This document shows positions 7,707-16,482 of a stretch of DNA of 64,000 bases, piece by piece. The translations under genes and the position numbers were made by a program. Source of the DNA: Paenibacillus sp. HW567 (lineage in GTDB: Bacteria > Bacillota > Bacilli > Paenibacillales > Paenibacillaceae); NCBI RefSeq assembly GCF_000374185.1, contig NZ_KB910518.1, forward strand, positions 470,667 through 534,666. The letters run 5' to 3'. Under the pieces are notes generated by a model that saw only the letters and a list, made by a program, of their open reading frames with translations, ran no database searches and was not told where the DNA came from. Each line of letters begins with the position of its first letter. The stretch's first letter is position 1.

Positions 7707-7724
7707 AAGTGTATAAATTCACAA
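7707..7724. promoter_or_regulatory. Rex-like operator before the NADH dehydrogenase gene
   Basis: AAGTGTATAAATTCACAA compared with the Rex consensus TTGTGAAATATTTCACAA: the right half is exact and the left half keeps GTG and an A. Rex is the NADH/NAD-sensing repressor of Bacillota, and it controls ndh in Bacillus. The site is 66 nt before the start codon. The rest of 7491-7790 is AT-rich leader. Confidence 0.5.
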
Positions 7725-7790
7725 AAGAACCTGAAATTTTTGACAAAAAATAACACATAGACAGATTCACCTGTTGGAAGGAGCCGGAAC

Positions 7791-8984
7791 ATGAGCAGTA
7801 TTCCCAAAATCGTTATTCTAGGCGCGGGATATGGAGGTATTTTGACCGCGCAGCGGCTGCAGAAAGCTTTGAACTACAATGAAGCGGATGTGACACTCGT
7901 AAACCGTCATGAGTATCACTATTTTACAACCCATCTTCATATGCCTGCTGCGGGAACGGATAGCATTGAGCATTCGCGCGTATCTATTTCTAAATTAATT
8001 GATGAATTCAAAATTGATCTCGTAAAATCTTCCGTACAGGAAATTCGCACCCAGCAGAAAAAAGTCATTCTGGAGGATGGCACGCTTTCCTATGACTATC
8101 TCGTAATCGCCCTCGGCGGCGAGCCGGAAACGTTCGGAATTCCGGGACTCGACAAATATGCGCTGACGATCCGCAGCATAAATTCTGTGCGTCTGATCCG
8201 CGAGCATATCGAATATCAATTTGCCAAATACAAGAATGAGAATAATGCACAAGAGCATATCAATTTCGTTGTGGGTGGCGCTGGCTTCAGCGGCATTGAA
8301 TTTGTGGCCGAGCTGGCGGACCGCATCCCGGCTCTGTGCAAGGAATATGATGTTGATCCAAGCATGGTTAATGTCTACAATGTGGAGGCCGCACCTACAG
8401 CGCTGCCGGGATTTGCCCCGGAGCTGGTGGAGCATGCAATGACTGTGCTCACGAAGAAGGGCATAACCTTCAAGATCGGCGTAGCAATCAAGGAATGCCT
8501 GCCGGGCGGTGTTATCCTCGCAACAGGCGAAGAGATCAAAGCCTCGACCATCGTCTGGACCGGCGGAATCCGCGGTAACCGTCTGATTGAAGCCGCCGGC
8601 TTCGAAGCGATGCGCGGACGCGTGAAGGTGGACGAGTACTTGCGTGCGCCGGGACATGAGAATATCTTTATTATCGGCGACGGCTCCCTGATGATTAATC
8701 CCGAAGGACGCCCTTATCCGCCGACAGCGCAAATTGCGATGCAGCAGGGCGAGTGCTGTGCGCATAATCTTGTGGCAGCCATCCGCAGCCAGCAGCCGAA
8801 GAAGTTCGCCTTCAGCAACAAGGGAACTGTAGCTTCGCTTGGCAAAGGCCAGGGCATCGCCGTGGTCGGTGACAAGAAATACAAGGGCTGGACAGCGGCG
8901 CAACTGAAAAAGGTTGTGGATATGCGTTATTTGTTCATTATCGGCGGCATTCCGCTGGTGCTCAAAAAAGGAAGATTCCTCTAA
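7791..8984 (+). CDS. yumB: Type II NADH dehydrogenase, YumB-like
   Basis: 397 residues. NDH-2 enzymes pass electrons from NADH to menaquinone at the inner face of the membrane without pumping protons. Seen: FAD site KIVILGAGYGGILTAQRL, NADH site FVVGGAGFSGIEFVAELA, and the quinone-side segment YPPTAQIAMQQGE. The C-terminal MRYLFIIGGIPLVLKKG is an amphipathic membrane anchor. Whole-length similarity is closest to YumB among the Bacillus paralogues. AAGGAG precedes the ATG. Divergent from yumC, and linked to a Rex-like box. Menaquinone supply is also represented in the window by mqnE. Confidence 0.9.
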   Translation: MSSIPKIVILGAGYGGILTAQRLQKALNYNEADVTLVNRHEYHYFTTHLHMPAAGTDSIEHSRVSISKLIDEFKIDLVKSSVQEIRTQQKKVILEDGTLSYDYLVIALGGEPETFGIPGLDKYALTIRSINSVRLIREHIEYQFAKYKNENNAQEHINFVVGGAGFSGIEFVAELADRIPALCKEYDVDPSMVNVYNVEAAPTALPGFAPELVEHAMTVLTKKGITFKIGVAIKECLPGGVILATGEEIKASTIVWTGGIRGNRLIEAAGFEAMRGRVKVDEYLRAPGHENIFIIGDGSLMINPEGRPYPPTAQIAMQQGECCAHNLVAAIRSQQPKKFAFSNKGTVASLGKGQGIAVVGDKKYKGWTAAQLKKVVDMRYLFIIGGIPLVLKKGRFL

Positions 8985-8985
8985 G

Positions 8986-9249
8986 ATGCGCCACTGTAGC
9001 GTGCAAGTACGCGGACTGCTGACGCGTGAAGAGCTGGATAGATATAATGGTCTGATTGAGGTGGGTTCTTATCTGGAGGATCAGAGCCGCTACGACCTCG
9101 CTTACACTGTGCAGAAGGAAATCGACATTCTCATTCTCCCGGCGATTGAACGCCTGAAGGATAAGAGCCGGGCCCGTGACCGGGCGACAGCGAAATATCT
9201 GGAGAGCTTGCAGGATGAGGATGCAGACAGCGAAGAGGACAACGAATAA
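8986..9249 (+). CDS. Small acidic helical protein of unknown function
   Basis: 87 residues beginning one base after the NADH dehydrogenase stop codon, so probably translated by coupling; AAAGGAAG lies 11 nt upstream. The protein is predicted mostly helical (LTREELDRYNGLIEVG, YTVQKEIDILILPAIERL) and ends in an acidic tail (DEDADSEEDNE). An earlier in-frame ATG at 8914 overlaps the dehydrogenase by 70 nt and is less likely. I recognise no family. Tight linkage suggests a role with the dehydrogenase. Confidence 0.6.
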   Translation: MRHCSVQVRGLLTREELDRYNGLIEVGSYLEDQSRYDLAYTVQKEIDILILPAIERLKDKSRARDRATAKYLESLQDEDADSEEDNE

Positions 9250-9286
9250 AGACGGTGGCAAGCTCCGTCATCTTGGCTGCATGATT

Positions 9287-9322
9287 AAAGGGTGTGTCTC
9301 CATGAAGGAGGCACACCCTTTT
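9287..9322. terminator. Bidirectional terminator
   Basis: AAAGGGTGTGTCTCC pairs with GGAGGCACACCCTTT around loop atgaa, with A and T runs on either side. It separates the dehydrogenase operon from the convergent hemQ gene. Confidence 0.85.
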
Positions 9323-9342
9323 GCGATTAGTTAGAGACAATC

Positions 9343-10098
9343 TTACAGCTTCAGCATGTCCTCAAACGTTTCGGGAGTCAGAAGGTTGCCGACATAGAAG
9401 GGGCCAAATTCGCCGTAGCGGGCGCTCACTTCGTCAAAACGCATTTCGTATACGAGCTTCTTGAACTGGAGCGCATCTTCGGCGAACAGGGTTACTCCCC
9501 ATTCCCAGTCATCGAAGCCGACAGAGCCGGTGATAATCTGCTTCACTTTTCCGGCATACCCGCGTCCGATTAATCCGTGCGAATGCATCAGCTCGCGGCG
9601 CTTCTCCATATCCAGCATGTACCAGTTGTCGGCAAGCTCGCGTTTCTTGTTCATCGGGTAGAAGCAGATATGCTTCGCTTGCGGTAGGATGGGCTTAAGC
9701 CGGGCAGCAACATGCGGATTCAGCATCGGATCGCTGCCGTCGGCGTTTCCTCCTGCAGCATAATTACTGAGCTCAACGATACTGACATAGGAATAGGACT
9801 TGGTGGTATATTGGGCAAAGGCGATTTTGTTGAAGGCAGTCTCAAGCGCATTCAGCGCTTCCAGGCTTTCCCGCAGAAACATCATCACGAAATCAGCCTT
9901 CTGGCCGACAATGGAATACACTGTGGAGCTTCCTTCCTTGGCCTCCTCCACCGGTCCCCATTCCTCCATAAAGGCATGCAGCTCTTCCAGGGCAACGGCG
10001 CGTTCTTCATCATCGGCGGCCGTCCAGGCCGTCCAGTTCAGAGAGCGGAAGTCATGCAGGGCATACCAGCCTTCCAGCGTCAACGCGGCTTCGTTCAT
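9343..10098 (-). CDS. hemQ: Coproheme decarboxylase HemQ
   Basis: 251 residues of the chlorite-dismutase-like family. In monoderm bacteria HemQ (ChdC) is the last enzyme of coproporphyrin-dependent haem synthesis, converting coproheme to haem b with peroxide. The Bacillota signature FYPMNKKR is present; Tyr147 in it aligns with the catalytic tyrosine and His174 in MHSHGLIGR with the proximal haem ligand of the Listeria/Geobacillus enzymes. It lacks the distal arginine context of true chlorite dismutases. ATG 10098 follows GAGGAGTGAG. Haem is needed for the SdhC cytochrome encoded further along. Confidence 0.93.
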   Translation of the reverse strand: MNEAALTLEGWYALHDFRSLNWTAWTAADDEERAVALEELHAFMEEWGPVEEAKEGSSTVYSIVGQKADFVMMFLRESLEALNALETAFNKIAFAQYTTKSYSYVSIVELSNYAAGGNADGSDPMLNPHVAARLKPILPQAKHICFYPMNKKRELADNWYMLDMEKRRELMHSHGLIGRGYAGKVKQIITGSVGFDDWEWGVTLFAEDALQFKKLVYEMRFDEVSARYGEFGPFYVGNLLTPETFEDMLKL

Positions 10099-10304
10099 GT
10101 TCTCACTCCTCGTAAAGTTCCAAATGATCTATTTGCATTGTAGCGCATGCGGGAGGCCAAGATCAAACGCTGACGCGGTATTTCGCAGCAATTGGCTTTT
10201 GCAGGACGCTAATGTTCATTGCTTCGTTACATTTTTTCTAGTAAACTTACAATTACAAAAGGGTTGCTGTGCGGTTCTTTATAGAGAGAGGGGATGGCGG
10301 TAAG

Positions 10305-10601
10305 ATGGGATTTATTCCTGTGTTTGTACTGGCCGTTTTGTTCTTTGTTATGATGTTCGGCATTGGTTTTATTCTTAACATGCTAATGAAGACTACCTGG
10401 TTCCCCGCCTATCTGTTCGTAATCGTGATTTTGCCTGTTATCGTATATTCCATTTGGGATCAGAGTACTATGACTCTCTGGAAGCATCTGTCAACCTTTC
10501 ATGTGGTGGACTATCTCACCGGAATTGCCGGACTTGCCGGCGCGGTGCTCAGCGGCTGGACGATTCAGAAGCTGCGGCTGGGCGGCTACACAATGTTCTA
10601 A
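10305..10601 (+). CDS. yuiB: YuiB-like small membrane protein
   Basis: 98 residues with two or three membrane segments: IPVFVLAVLFFVMMFGIGFI at the N-terminus, a second at about residues 30-48, and a C-terminal GLAGAVLSGWTIQKLRLGGY. It matches the Bacillus YuiB pattern (FFGIGFLLNM… and GAVLAG…GYQMF). Function is not known; in Bacillus the gene neighbours yumB/yumC as it does here. ATG 10305 is preferred because GAGAGGGG lies just upstream; an in-frame start at 10269 would add 12 polar residues in front of the first membrane helix. Confidence 0.75.
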   Translation: MGFIPVFVLAVLFFVMMFGIGFILNMLMKTTWFPAYLFVIVILPVIVYSIWDQSTMTLWKHLSTFHVVDYLTGIAGLAGAVLSGWTIQKLRLGGYTMF

Positions 10602-10626
10602 GCGAAGCATTGCAATACATACCCGC

Positions 10627-10668
10627 AAACGGCTGCTGCCCTTGTTAGAGGCTGGCGAGGCCGTTTTT
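10627..10668 (+). terminator. Terminator after yuiB
   Basis: AACGGC pairs with GCCGTT across a structured 26-nt loop that can pair further, followed by TTTTT. Confidence 0.6.
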
Positions 10669-10781
10669 CTACATTTTGATAGGATATATTTGGACTTTTT
10701 TTTACATTTCCGGCCGGGTGTTTTGTGATAGAATAGAAATCTATACGGATTCGTGTAGAAAAAGAGGGAGGTAATCCGCAG

Positions 10782-12326
10782 ATGCGCATGAGTCACCTGC
10801 ATCATTTCACCGAACATCATCGGTACTGCGTTTCCCGCGAATTCGGTCTAAGCAGTGTGGATGGACGTATGCTGAGCTCGGTGTATCAGCCGATGGTCGG
10901 CGCTTTTGCCGTCAGCCTGTACCGGCTGCTGTTCGAGCATATTCCGGCTGAAGCCATCGGCTACTCTCCGGTAGAGCAGCAGCGCCGGCTGTTCATGACA
11001 CTGGGTGTAGAACCGAATGAAAAAGGCCGTAAATATTTGGTGGATCAGGCTTCCCGGCTGGAGGCGGTGGGGCTTATGCAGACCTGCCGCATTTATGTGG
11101 CGGAAACCGATGATTATATGTACGAATATGAGCTGCTGCCGCCGTTGTCGCCGGCTGATTTTTTTGCAACCCAGCATTTAACGCTGCTGCTGCGGGACAA
11201 GATCGGCAAATTTGCCGTGTTGTCGCTGCGCGAGCAGTTCTGGAACCGGGAACCGGAGGAGTGGAGCCGCCGGTCCATCGGTAAAGAGAATATTTCCCTG
11301 CCCTTTTACGATATTTTTCAACTCAATACGCACGTGATTGATTATGAGCTGGAGCAGGCGCTGGCCGAGGTAGCTTCGGTACGGCAGCCCGGTATGCGTG
11401 AAGCCGGAGAACCAGCCATTGGATACAGCGATATCATCCTGCGCTTTCCGCGCGAGTCCGTCAACCGGGTTCATGTTGAGAAGCTGCGCTTTGACCATAC
11501 CCAGATGGGGCTGATCAATTACGTGGCCCACAAATATGAGCTCAGTCCCCAGGACCTGTCCCGCCTGCTGGATGAGGACGGGGTGTTCACCCCGGATGGC
11601 GAAGTGATTCTGGATGCGCTGCAATACAAGGCGAGCCAGCATTTCCGCCAGGACCTGAAGCGCCAGGAGAAGCGGGAAATCGCCGCAGCCAAGGTGATCT
11701 CCCTGCGCTCGGCGTCTGCTGAGGAAGGCGATGATTCGATTGCTCCGCCGGAGCAATCCGTCGAGATGGAGTATTATGTGGAGGTACCTCCGCAATTTTT
11801 GTCCAAGTGCGATATTCACCAATATAATATGATGCTGCGCAATGAGCCTTATACACGGCTGCTGCAGACGTTCTTTCCTGGTTCAGTGCCATCCCAATTA
11901 ATGGATACCTTCGAGAAGATTGATCTTAACTATAAGCTGAGCGGAGAGGTCATCAATGTGCTGATCCACTATGTGATGACCATGGTGGCTTCGGGCGGCG
12001 ATCAGCGGATGAACCGTAATTTCGTCGAGGCCATTGCCAGCAATATGCTGGTGAAGCAGGTGAATACTTACGAGAAGGCCGTGCGTTATATCCGTGACCA
12101 GACCAAGGTCAAGGGTAAGGGGACAGCATCCGGGGCTGCCGGTTCAACCGGGGCCCGCCAGCGTTCTTACACCAAGAGCGGGGGGCGGTCCGCCAAGCCG
12201 GAGATTCCAATTGTGCTGGATGACGGCAGCGCCGGAACCGTATCGGATGAGGAGTTCGCGGCAGCGATGAGGAAGGCGGCTGATATCAAGGCCAGCAAGA
12301 AAAAGGGCGTATCCAAAACGCCGTAA
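10782..12326 (+). CDS. dnaB: Replication initiation and membrane attachment protein DnaB
   Basis: 514 residues. DnaB of Bacillales (not the helicase) acts with DnaD and DnaI to load the replicative helicase at oriC and at restarted forks, and anchors the origin at the membrane. The N-terminal winged-helix domain (FGLSSVDGRMLSSVYQPMVGAFAVSLY) and the C-terminal YxxxIxxW-like DnaD/DnaB helical region (LNYKLSGEVINVLIHYVMTM) are clear. A low-complexity basic tail (about residues 445-514) follows. GGGAGG lies 10 nt before the ATG. dnaI begins 19 nt downstream, the conserved arrangement. In Bacillus nrdR precedes dnaB; here it does not. Confidence 0.93.
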   Translation: MRMSHLHHFTEHHRYCVSREFGLSSVDGRMLSSVYQPMVGAFAVSLYRLLFEHIPAEAIGYSPVEQQRRLFMTLGVEPNEKGRKYLVDQASRLEAVGLMQTCRIYVAETDDYMYEYELLPPLSPADFFATQHLTLLLRDKIGKFAVLSLREQFWNREPEEWSRRSIGKENISLPFYDIFQLNTHVIDYELEQALAEVASVRQPGMREAGEPAIGYSDIILRFPRESVNRVHVEKLRFDHTQMGLINYVAHKYELSPQDLSRLLDEDGVFTPDGEVILDALQYKASQHFRQDLKRQEKREIAAAKVISLRSASAEEGDDSIAPPEQSVEMEYYVEVPPQFLSKCDIHQYNMMLRNEPYTRLLQTFFPGSVPSQLMDTFEKIDLNYKLSGEVINVLIHYVMTMVASGGDQRMNRNFVEAIASNMLVKQVNTYEKAVRYIRDQTKVKGKGTASGAAGSTGARQRSYTKSGGRSAKPEIPIVLDDGSAGTVSDEEFAAAMRKAADIKASKKKGVSKTP

Positions 12327-12345
12327 ATGAAAGCGAGGTGCAGCT

Positions 12346-13302
12346 ATGGAATCTATGGGTGAAGTGCTGCGTTCAATGAACAATTCCACGCTGCGCCAGC
12401 GTTCCCGTGATCTTGAGCAGAACCTGCTGAACCACCCTTTGGTGAAGCAGCTTCAGGCGGAGCATCCTGAGCTGGACGAGTCGCGGCTGAAGCTTCACTT
12501 AAGCCGTCTGTACCAATATGTGGAAGAGAGCCGCCACTGCGCGAGCTGTCCGGGTCTTGAGAATTGTCCGAATGACTTCCCGGGACATTACAGCAAGCTT
12601 ACGGTGGAGACGGTGAACGGTACAGCCGATCTATATGAACGCAAGACCGCCTGCAAGCTTAAGGTCGCTCAGGATAATCAGGACAGCATCCGCAAGCGCA
12701 TCCGCAGCTTCTATGTGGATGAACGGGTACTGAACGGCGGTTATGACGAGATTGATATTATGGGTAAGGACCCCCGACGGGTATCTGCCGTGAACCAAAT
12801 ATTTGATTATATTACCGGAGTCAAGGAAGAGGGACTGAGCGCCCGGGGAATTTATCTGCATGGCAGCTTTGGAACGGGCAAAACCTTCCTGATGTGCTAT
12901 CTGCTCCACGAGCTGGCGGTAGCCGGGCACAGCGGCGTAATTGTGTACATGCCGGATTTCATTGAGGATCTTAAGTCGATCATGATGGATGCCCAGAAGC
13001 TGAAGGAAACCGTCGATACGCTGAAAAATTGCGATTTGCTGATTTTTGACGATATCGGTGCGGAGAATCTGAATCCGTGGGCCCGCGATCATGTACTGGG
13101 AGCGATCCTCAACTACCGTATGAACCGCAAGCCAACCTTCTACACCTCCAACTATCCGCTGGACGGTCTGGAGAAGCATCTCAGCTTCACGAGCAAGGAC
13201 GGCGAAGAGGTCTACAAGGGGAAGCGGCTGATGGACCGGATAGCCCCGTTTGTAGAGGTCATTCCTTTGCATGGGGAGAATCAGCGGGGAACAGGCAGAT
13301 AG
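12346..13302 (+). CDS. dnaI: Primosomal helicase loader DnaI
   Basis: 318 residues, AAA+ ATPase that loads the DnaC-type replicative helicase of Bacillales. The N-terminal helicase-binding domain carries the zinc ligands C-x2-C-x5-C-x7-H (CASCPGLENC then H), spaced as in Bacillus DnaI. The C-terminal AAA+ domain has Walker A GSFGTGKT, Walker B LLIFDDIGAE and sensor-1 TFYTSNY. The ATG is preceded by GCGAGGTG. It forms an operon with dnaB and is followed by a terminator. Confidence 0.95.
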   Translation: MESMGEVLRSMNNSTLRQRSRDLEQNLLNHPLVKQLQAEHPELDESRLKLHLSRLYQYVEESRHCASCPGLENCPNDFPGHYSKLTVETVNGTADLYERKTACKLKVAQDNQDSIRKRIRSFYVDERVLNGGYDEIDIMGKDPRRVSAVNQIFDYITGVKEEGLSARGIYLHGSFGTGKTFLMCYLLHELAVAGHSGVIVYMPDFIEDLKSIMMDAQKLKETVDTLKNCDLLIFDDIGAENLNPWARDHVLGAILNYRMNRKPTFYTSNYPLDGLEKHLSFTSKDGEEVYKGKRLMDRIAPFVEVIPLHGENQRGTGR

Positions 13303-13324
13303 CTTAGCGGACTGGGAAACAGCA

Positions 13325-13362
13325 AAAATCCGGTGTCTTCCTTATGGAAGCGCCGGATTTTA
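13325..13362. terminator. Terminator between dnaI and yqzM
   Basis: AAATCCGG pairs with CCGGATTT, an inner CTTCC/GGAAG pair set and loop ttat; A and T runs on both sides suit the convergent genes. Confidence 0.75.
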
Positions 13363-13379
13363 TGCAAATCGAACATACT

Positions 13380-13535
13380 TTACTCCGATAAAAGCTTAAT
13401 ATTAACCATCCCGAAAAAAACCGCTGTCATAACCCCCGTCATTCCGGAAAAACCGGTCATTACATCGCCCGGATCATTGCGGGGCTCCTCGTTGACAGGT
13501 TCTCTGGGGTCCCGTGCTTGCGCGTTGGCATCCAT
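13380..13535 (-). CDS. yqzM: YqzM family small membrane protein
   Basis: 51 residues with a polar, acidic head (RDPREPVNEEPRNDPGD) and one membrane segment (GMTGVMTAVFFGMVNIKLL). The DPREPVNEEPR-type head followed by a single helix is what I associate with the YqzM family of spore-formers; its function is unknown. The ATG at 13535 follows GGAGGAAAAAAG on the minus strand, a strong ribosome site at ideal spacing. The coding case rests on that site, the hydrophobic helix and the shared terminator. Confidence 0.75.
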   Translation of the reverse strand: MDANAQARDPREPVNEEPRNDPGDVMTGFSGMTGVMTAVFFGMVNIKLLSE

Positions 13536-13733
13536 CTTTTTTCCTCCTTGCAGTTGCAGGACTGCAATAAGTGGGTTACAGTTAGATGTGTGAGAGAAGT
13601 CATTGACAATTAATGCGCTTTCTTCAAGTATGCGAACTCCGTGATACGTTGTGAAGAAGAAAGTGCTGCTGAATTAATTGATTTTATACAATTAAATTTT
13701 ATAAAACATTACACAAAGTCATTGTAAATATGT

Positions 13734-13774
13734 TATACTGTGGGTGTGTCGGTAAATGATAATCTGGTTATCAT
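13734..13774 (+). promoter_or_regulatory. trxA promoter region with inverted repeat
   Basis: A -10 element TATACT (13734-13739; the -35 is weak) is followed by a perfect inverted repeat, ATGATAA (13756-13762) and TTATCAT (13768-13774) with a 5-nt spacer. The repeat would lie in the first 35 nt of the transcript and could be an operator of unknown identity. The remainder of 13536-13885 is AT-rich leader. Confidence 0.45.
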
Positions 13775-13885
13775 ATTACATGAAACAATTTATTCCAATA
13801 TAATTTCGGAGTGAATTCGCCACACTAGACTTAACTGTTATAGAAGCGGATATGGCTTCGTACAACCTAAAGGAGGAACAATATC

Positions 13886-14203
13886 ATGGCTATCGTGAAC
13901 GTGTCTGACCAATCCTTCGGCAACGAAGTGGAAGGTCAAGGGACTGTAGTAGTAGATTTCTGGGCACCTTGGTGCGGCCCTTGCAAAATGCTTGCCCCTA
14001 TCTTGGAGGAATTGTCCACTGAGCTGGGAGACGATGTAAAAATTGCTAAATTGAATGTGGATGAGAATCCGGAAACTGCTTCCCGTTTTGGCGTAATGAG
14101 CATTCCTACGCTGATCTTCTTCAAAGACGGACAGCCGGTTGATAAAGTTGTAGGTCTGAACTCCAAGGATTCCCTGAAGAATATCGTAGCAAAACACCAA
14201 TAA
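13886..14203 (+). CDS. trxA: Thioredoxin
   Basis: 105 residues, one thioredoxin fold. The active site is WCGPC with Cys30 and Cys33; the cis-proline lies in MSIPTLIFF. It reduces protein disulfides in the cytoplasm using electrons from thioredoxin reductase, whose gene is not in the window. AAAGGAGGAAC precedes the ATG. Monocistronic, between its own promoter and a hairpin. Length and motifs are fully typical. Confidence 0.97.
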   Translation: MAIVNVSDQSFGNEVEGQGTVVVDFWAPWCGPCKMLAPILEELSTELGDDVKIAKLNVDENPETASRFGVMSIPTLIFFKDGQPVDKVVGLNSKDSLKNIVAKHQ

Positions 14204-14240
14204 AATGTGCTGTCTTCCCCGGGGCATCTGCCCCGCCGCC

Positions 14241-14273
14241 AAAGCGCCTTCGGATTAACCGGAGGCGCTTTGT
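14241..14273 (+). terminator. Hairpin after trxA
   Basis: AAAGCGCCTTCGG pairs with CCGGAGGCGCTTT around attaa; the following T run is short, so termination may be partial. Confidence 0.6.
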
Positions 14274-14376
14274 GCGTCGAACACAAGGAGTGCCGGCGGA
14301 TTTTAGGAGTTGAACCTGGGGAGCTTTATCTTATAAACTTAGCTTATCAAGGTGTAGTATAGGTGGGGGAGAAATC

Positions 14377-16380
14377 ATGGATCATATGGAGAATATCCGC
14401 AACAAGCTGGCGCTGCTGCCCGACCTGCCCGGGTGTTATCTGATGAAGAACGAAGAGGGCACCATTATTTATGTGGGCAAGGCCAAGGTGCTGAAGAACC
14501 GGGTCCGCTCTTATTTTACAGGCAGTCATAATGGGAAAACCCAGCGGCTTGTTGCCAACATTGCCGATTTTGAATATATCGTTACATCCAGTAATATGGA
14601 AGCGCTCATTCTGGAGTGCAATCTGATCAAGAAGCATATGCCGCGCTACAACGTGCTTTTGAAGGACGACAAGACGTTTCCATATATTAAAATCACGAAC
14701 GAAGCGCACCCGCGCCTGGAGGTTACGCGCCGGGTGCTTAAGGATAAAGCCAAATATTTCGGTCCGTATCCGAATGGCTACGCGGCCCAACAGACCAAGA
14801 AGCTGCTTGACCGGATGTATCCGCTGCGCAAATGCGGTGTGATGCCCAAGGAGGTCTGCCTGTATTATCACATCGGGCAATGTCTGGCCCCCTGTGAGAA
14901 GGAAGTGCCAAAATCCGCTTATGAGGAAATCACGCAGAGTATCTCCGGATTTCTTGGAGGCGGGCATGAGGCAGTTAAAAAGGATCTGCGGCAAAAGATG
15001 CAGGAGGCCGCGGAGGAGCTGTATTTCGAGCGGGCCAAGGAGCTGCGCGACCAGATCATTCACATTGACGCTTTGATGGAGAAGCAGAAGATTAATACTA
15101 CCGATACCAGAGACCGCGATGTGTTCGGCTATGCCGTGGATAAGGGCTGGATGTGTGTGCAGATTTTGTACATGCGGCAGGGGAAAATGATTCAGCGGCA
15201 CTCCTCCGTATTCCCTTTCTACGGAGAGGCATACAGCGATTTCATTTCTTACGTGACGCAGTACTACAGCGATAATCCGGCGCTGCCGCAGGAAATTCTG
15301 CTGCCGGATACGGTGCTTGAAGGAACCGATAAATCAGGCAAGCCGCAAATGGCAGTGAGCGGCGGAGCTGAGGAGTCCGGCGCTGAAAAGGCGGACGGCA
15401 CTGCGGCAGAGCTGGCTGGGGAGGCGGGTGAGGCTGCGGTGCCAGGGGATGCGGCGGAGCCGGCAGGTGAGTCTAGTGAGGCTGCGGTGGCTGAGCCTGC
15501 CGCAGAAGGAACCGTCGATGCGGCCGGAGGCGCGGCTGCCCTGCAGGAATGGCTGGGCGTCAAGGTGCTTGTGCCGCAGCGCGGGCTGAAGAAGCAGATG
15601 GTCGGCATGGCCTGCCAGAACGGCCGGGTCGCGCTGGACGAGAAGTTCCGGCTCATCGAACGCGACGAAGAGCGTACCTCCGGCGCAGCAAGCAGCCTCG
15701 GCCAGAGCCTGGGGCTCCCTTCGCTCAGCCGGATTGAGGCTTTTGACAACTCGAACATTCAGGGGACCAACCCGGTATCCGCGATGGTTGTCTTCATAGA
15801 CGGCAAGCCTGCACGCAAGGAATACCGCAAATACAAGGTCCGCACTGTGCAGGGGCCGGATGATTATGAAACAATGCGCGAGGTGATCCGGCGGCGTTAT
15901 GAACGGGTGCTGAAGGAAAATCTGCCGCTGCCCGATCTGATTGTAGTCGATGGCGGGAAGGGACAAATCTCCTCGGCCATTGATATTTTGCAGAATGAGC
16001 TGGGGTTGTACATTCCGGTCTGCGGTCTGGTCAAGGATGACAAGCACAGAACCGCCCAACTGCTGGTCGGTGATTCAGCCGAACCGATGTTGCTTGCGCG
16101 GGACAGCCAGGAATTCTACCTGCTGCAGCGCATTCAGGATGAGGTTCACCGTTTTGCGATTACGTTCCACCGCGAGCAGCGCGGCAAATCTATGGTGACC
16201 TCGAAGCTGGACTCCATTCCGGGCATTGGCGAGAAACGCCGGAAGCTGCTGCTGAAGCATTTTGGATCACTGAAGAAAATTAAAGAAGCGTCCATTGAGG
16301 ATTTCCGTCCGCTGTCTATCGGCGAGAAGCTGGCGGGTCAGATTCTGGAGGCGCTGAAGGACGAAGAACCGTCATCATAA
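14377..16380 (+). CDS. uvrC: Excinuclease ABC subunit C, with internal insertion
   Basis: 667 residues against about 590-610 for most UvrC. It makes both incisions around bulky DNA lesions with UvrA/UvrB. Domains: GIY-YIG nuclease (about 12-90, [21 protein letters not shown]), UVR helix pair (about 205-235), RNase-H-like endonuclease (from [14 protein letters not shown], with VDGGKGQ), and a C-terminal helix-hairpin-helix ([17 protein letters not shown]). The excess length is an Ala/Glu/Gly-rich segment at about residues 315-385 (15322-15536), where the two nuclease halves join; it looks disordered. The ATG follows GGGGGAG. Confidence 0.95.
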   Translation: MDHMENIRNKLALLPDLPGCYLMKNEEGTIIYVGKAKVLKNRVRSYFTGSHNGKTQRLVANIADFEYIVTSSNMEALILECNLIKKHMPRYNVLLKDDKTFPYIKITNEAHPRLEVTRRVLKDKAKYFGPYPNGYAAQQTKKLLDRMYPLRKCGVMPKEVCLYYHIGQCLAPCEKEVPKSAYEEITQSISGFLGGGHEAVKKDLRQKMQEAAEELYFERAKELRDQIIHIDALMEKQKINTTDTRDRDVFGYAVDKGWMCVQILYMRQGKMIQRHSSVFPFYGEAYSDFISYVTQYYSDNPALPQEILLPDTVLEGTDKSGKPQMAVSGGAEESGAEKADGTAAELAGEAGEAAVPGDAAEPAGESSEAAVAEPAAEGTVDAAGGAAALQEWLGVKVLVPQRGLKKQMVGMACQNGRVALDEKFRLIERDEERTSGAASSLGQSLGLPSLSRIEAFDNSNIQGTNPVSAMVVFIDGKPARKEYRKYKVRTVQGPDDYETMREVIRRRYERVLKENLPLPDLIVVDGGKGQISSAIDILQNELGLYIPVCGLVKDDKHRTAQLLVGDSAEPMLLARDSQEFYLLQRIQDEVHRFAITFHREQRGKSMVTSKLDSIPGIGEKRRKLLLKHFGSLKKIKEASIEDFRPLSIGEKLAGQILEALKDEEPSS

Positions 16381-16426
16381 GCGAATGGTTGCCGGAAGCC
16401 AGGGCTGACGGACATATAAACACAGC

Positions 16427-16467
16427 AACGGCTGAGCGTTCCTTGGATAAGGAGCTCAGCCGTTTTT
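16427..16467. terminator. Terminator between uvrC and the CPBP gene
   Basis: AACGGCTGAGC pairs exactly with GCTCAGCCGTT and is followed by TTTTT; it also lies at the 3' end of the convergent gene. Confidence 0.85.
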
Positions 16468-16482
16468 ACTTGCTGCTTGCTT

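Noticed and set aside
13333..13593. 86-codon plus-strand frame after dnaI
   Set aside because: It overlaps the yqzM gene on the other strand, which has a strong ribosome site, a membrane helix and a fitting terminator.
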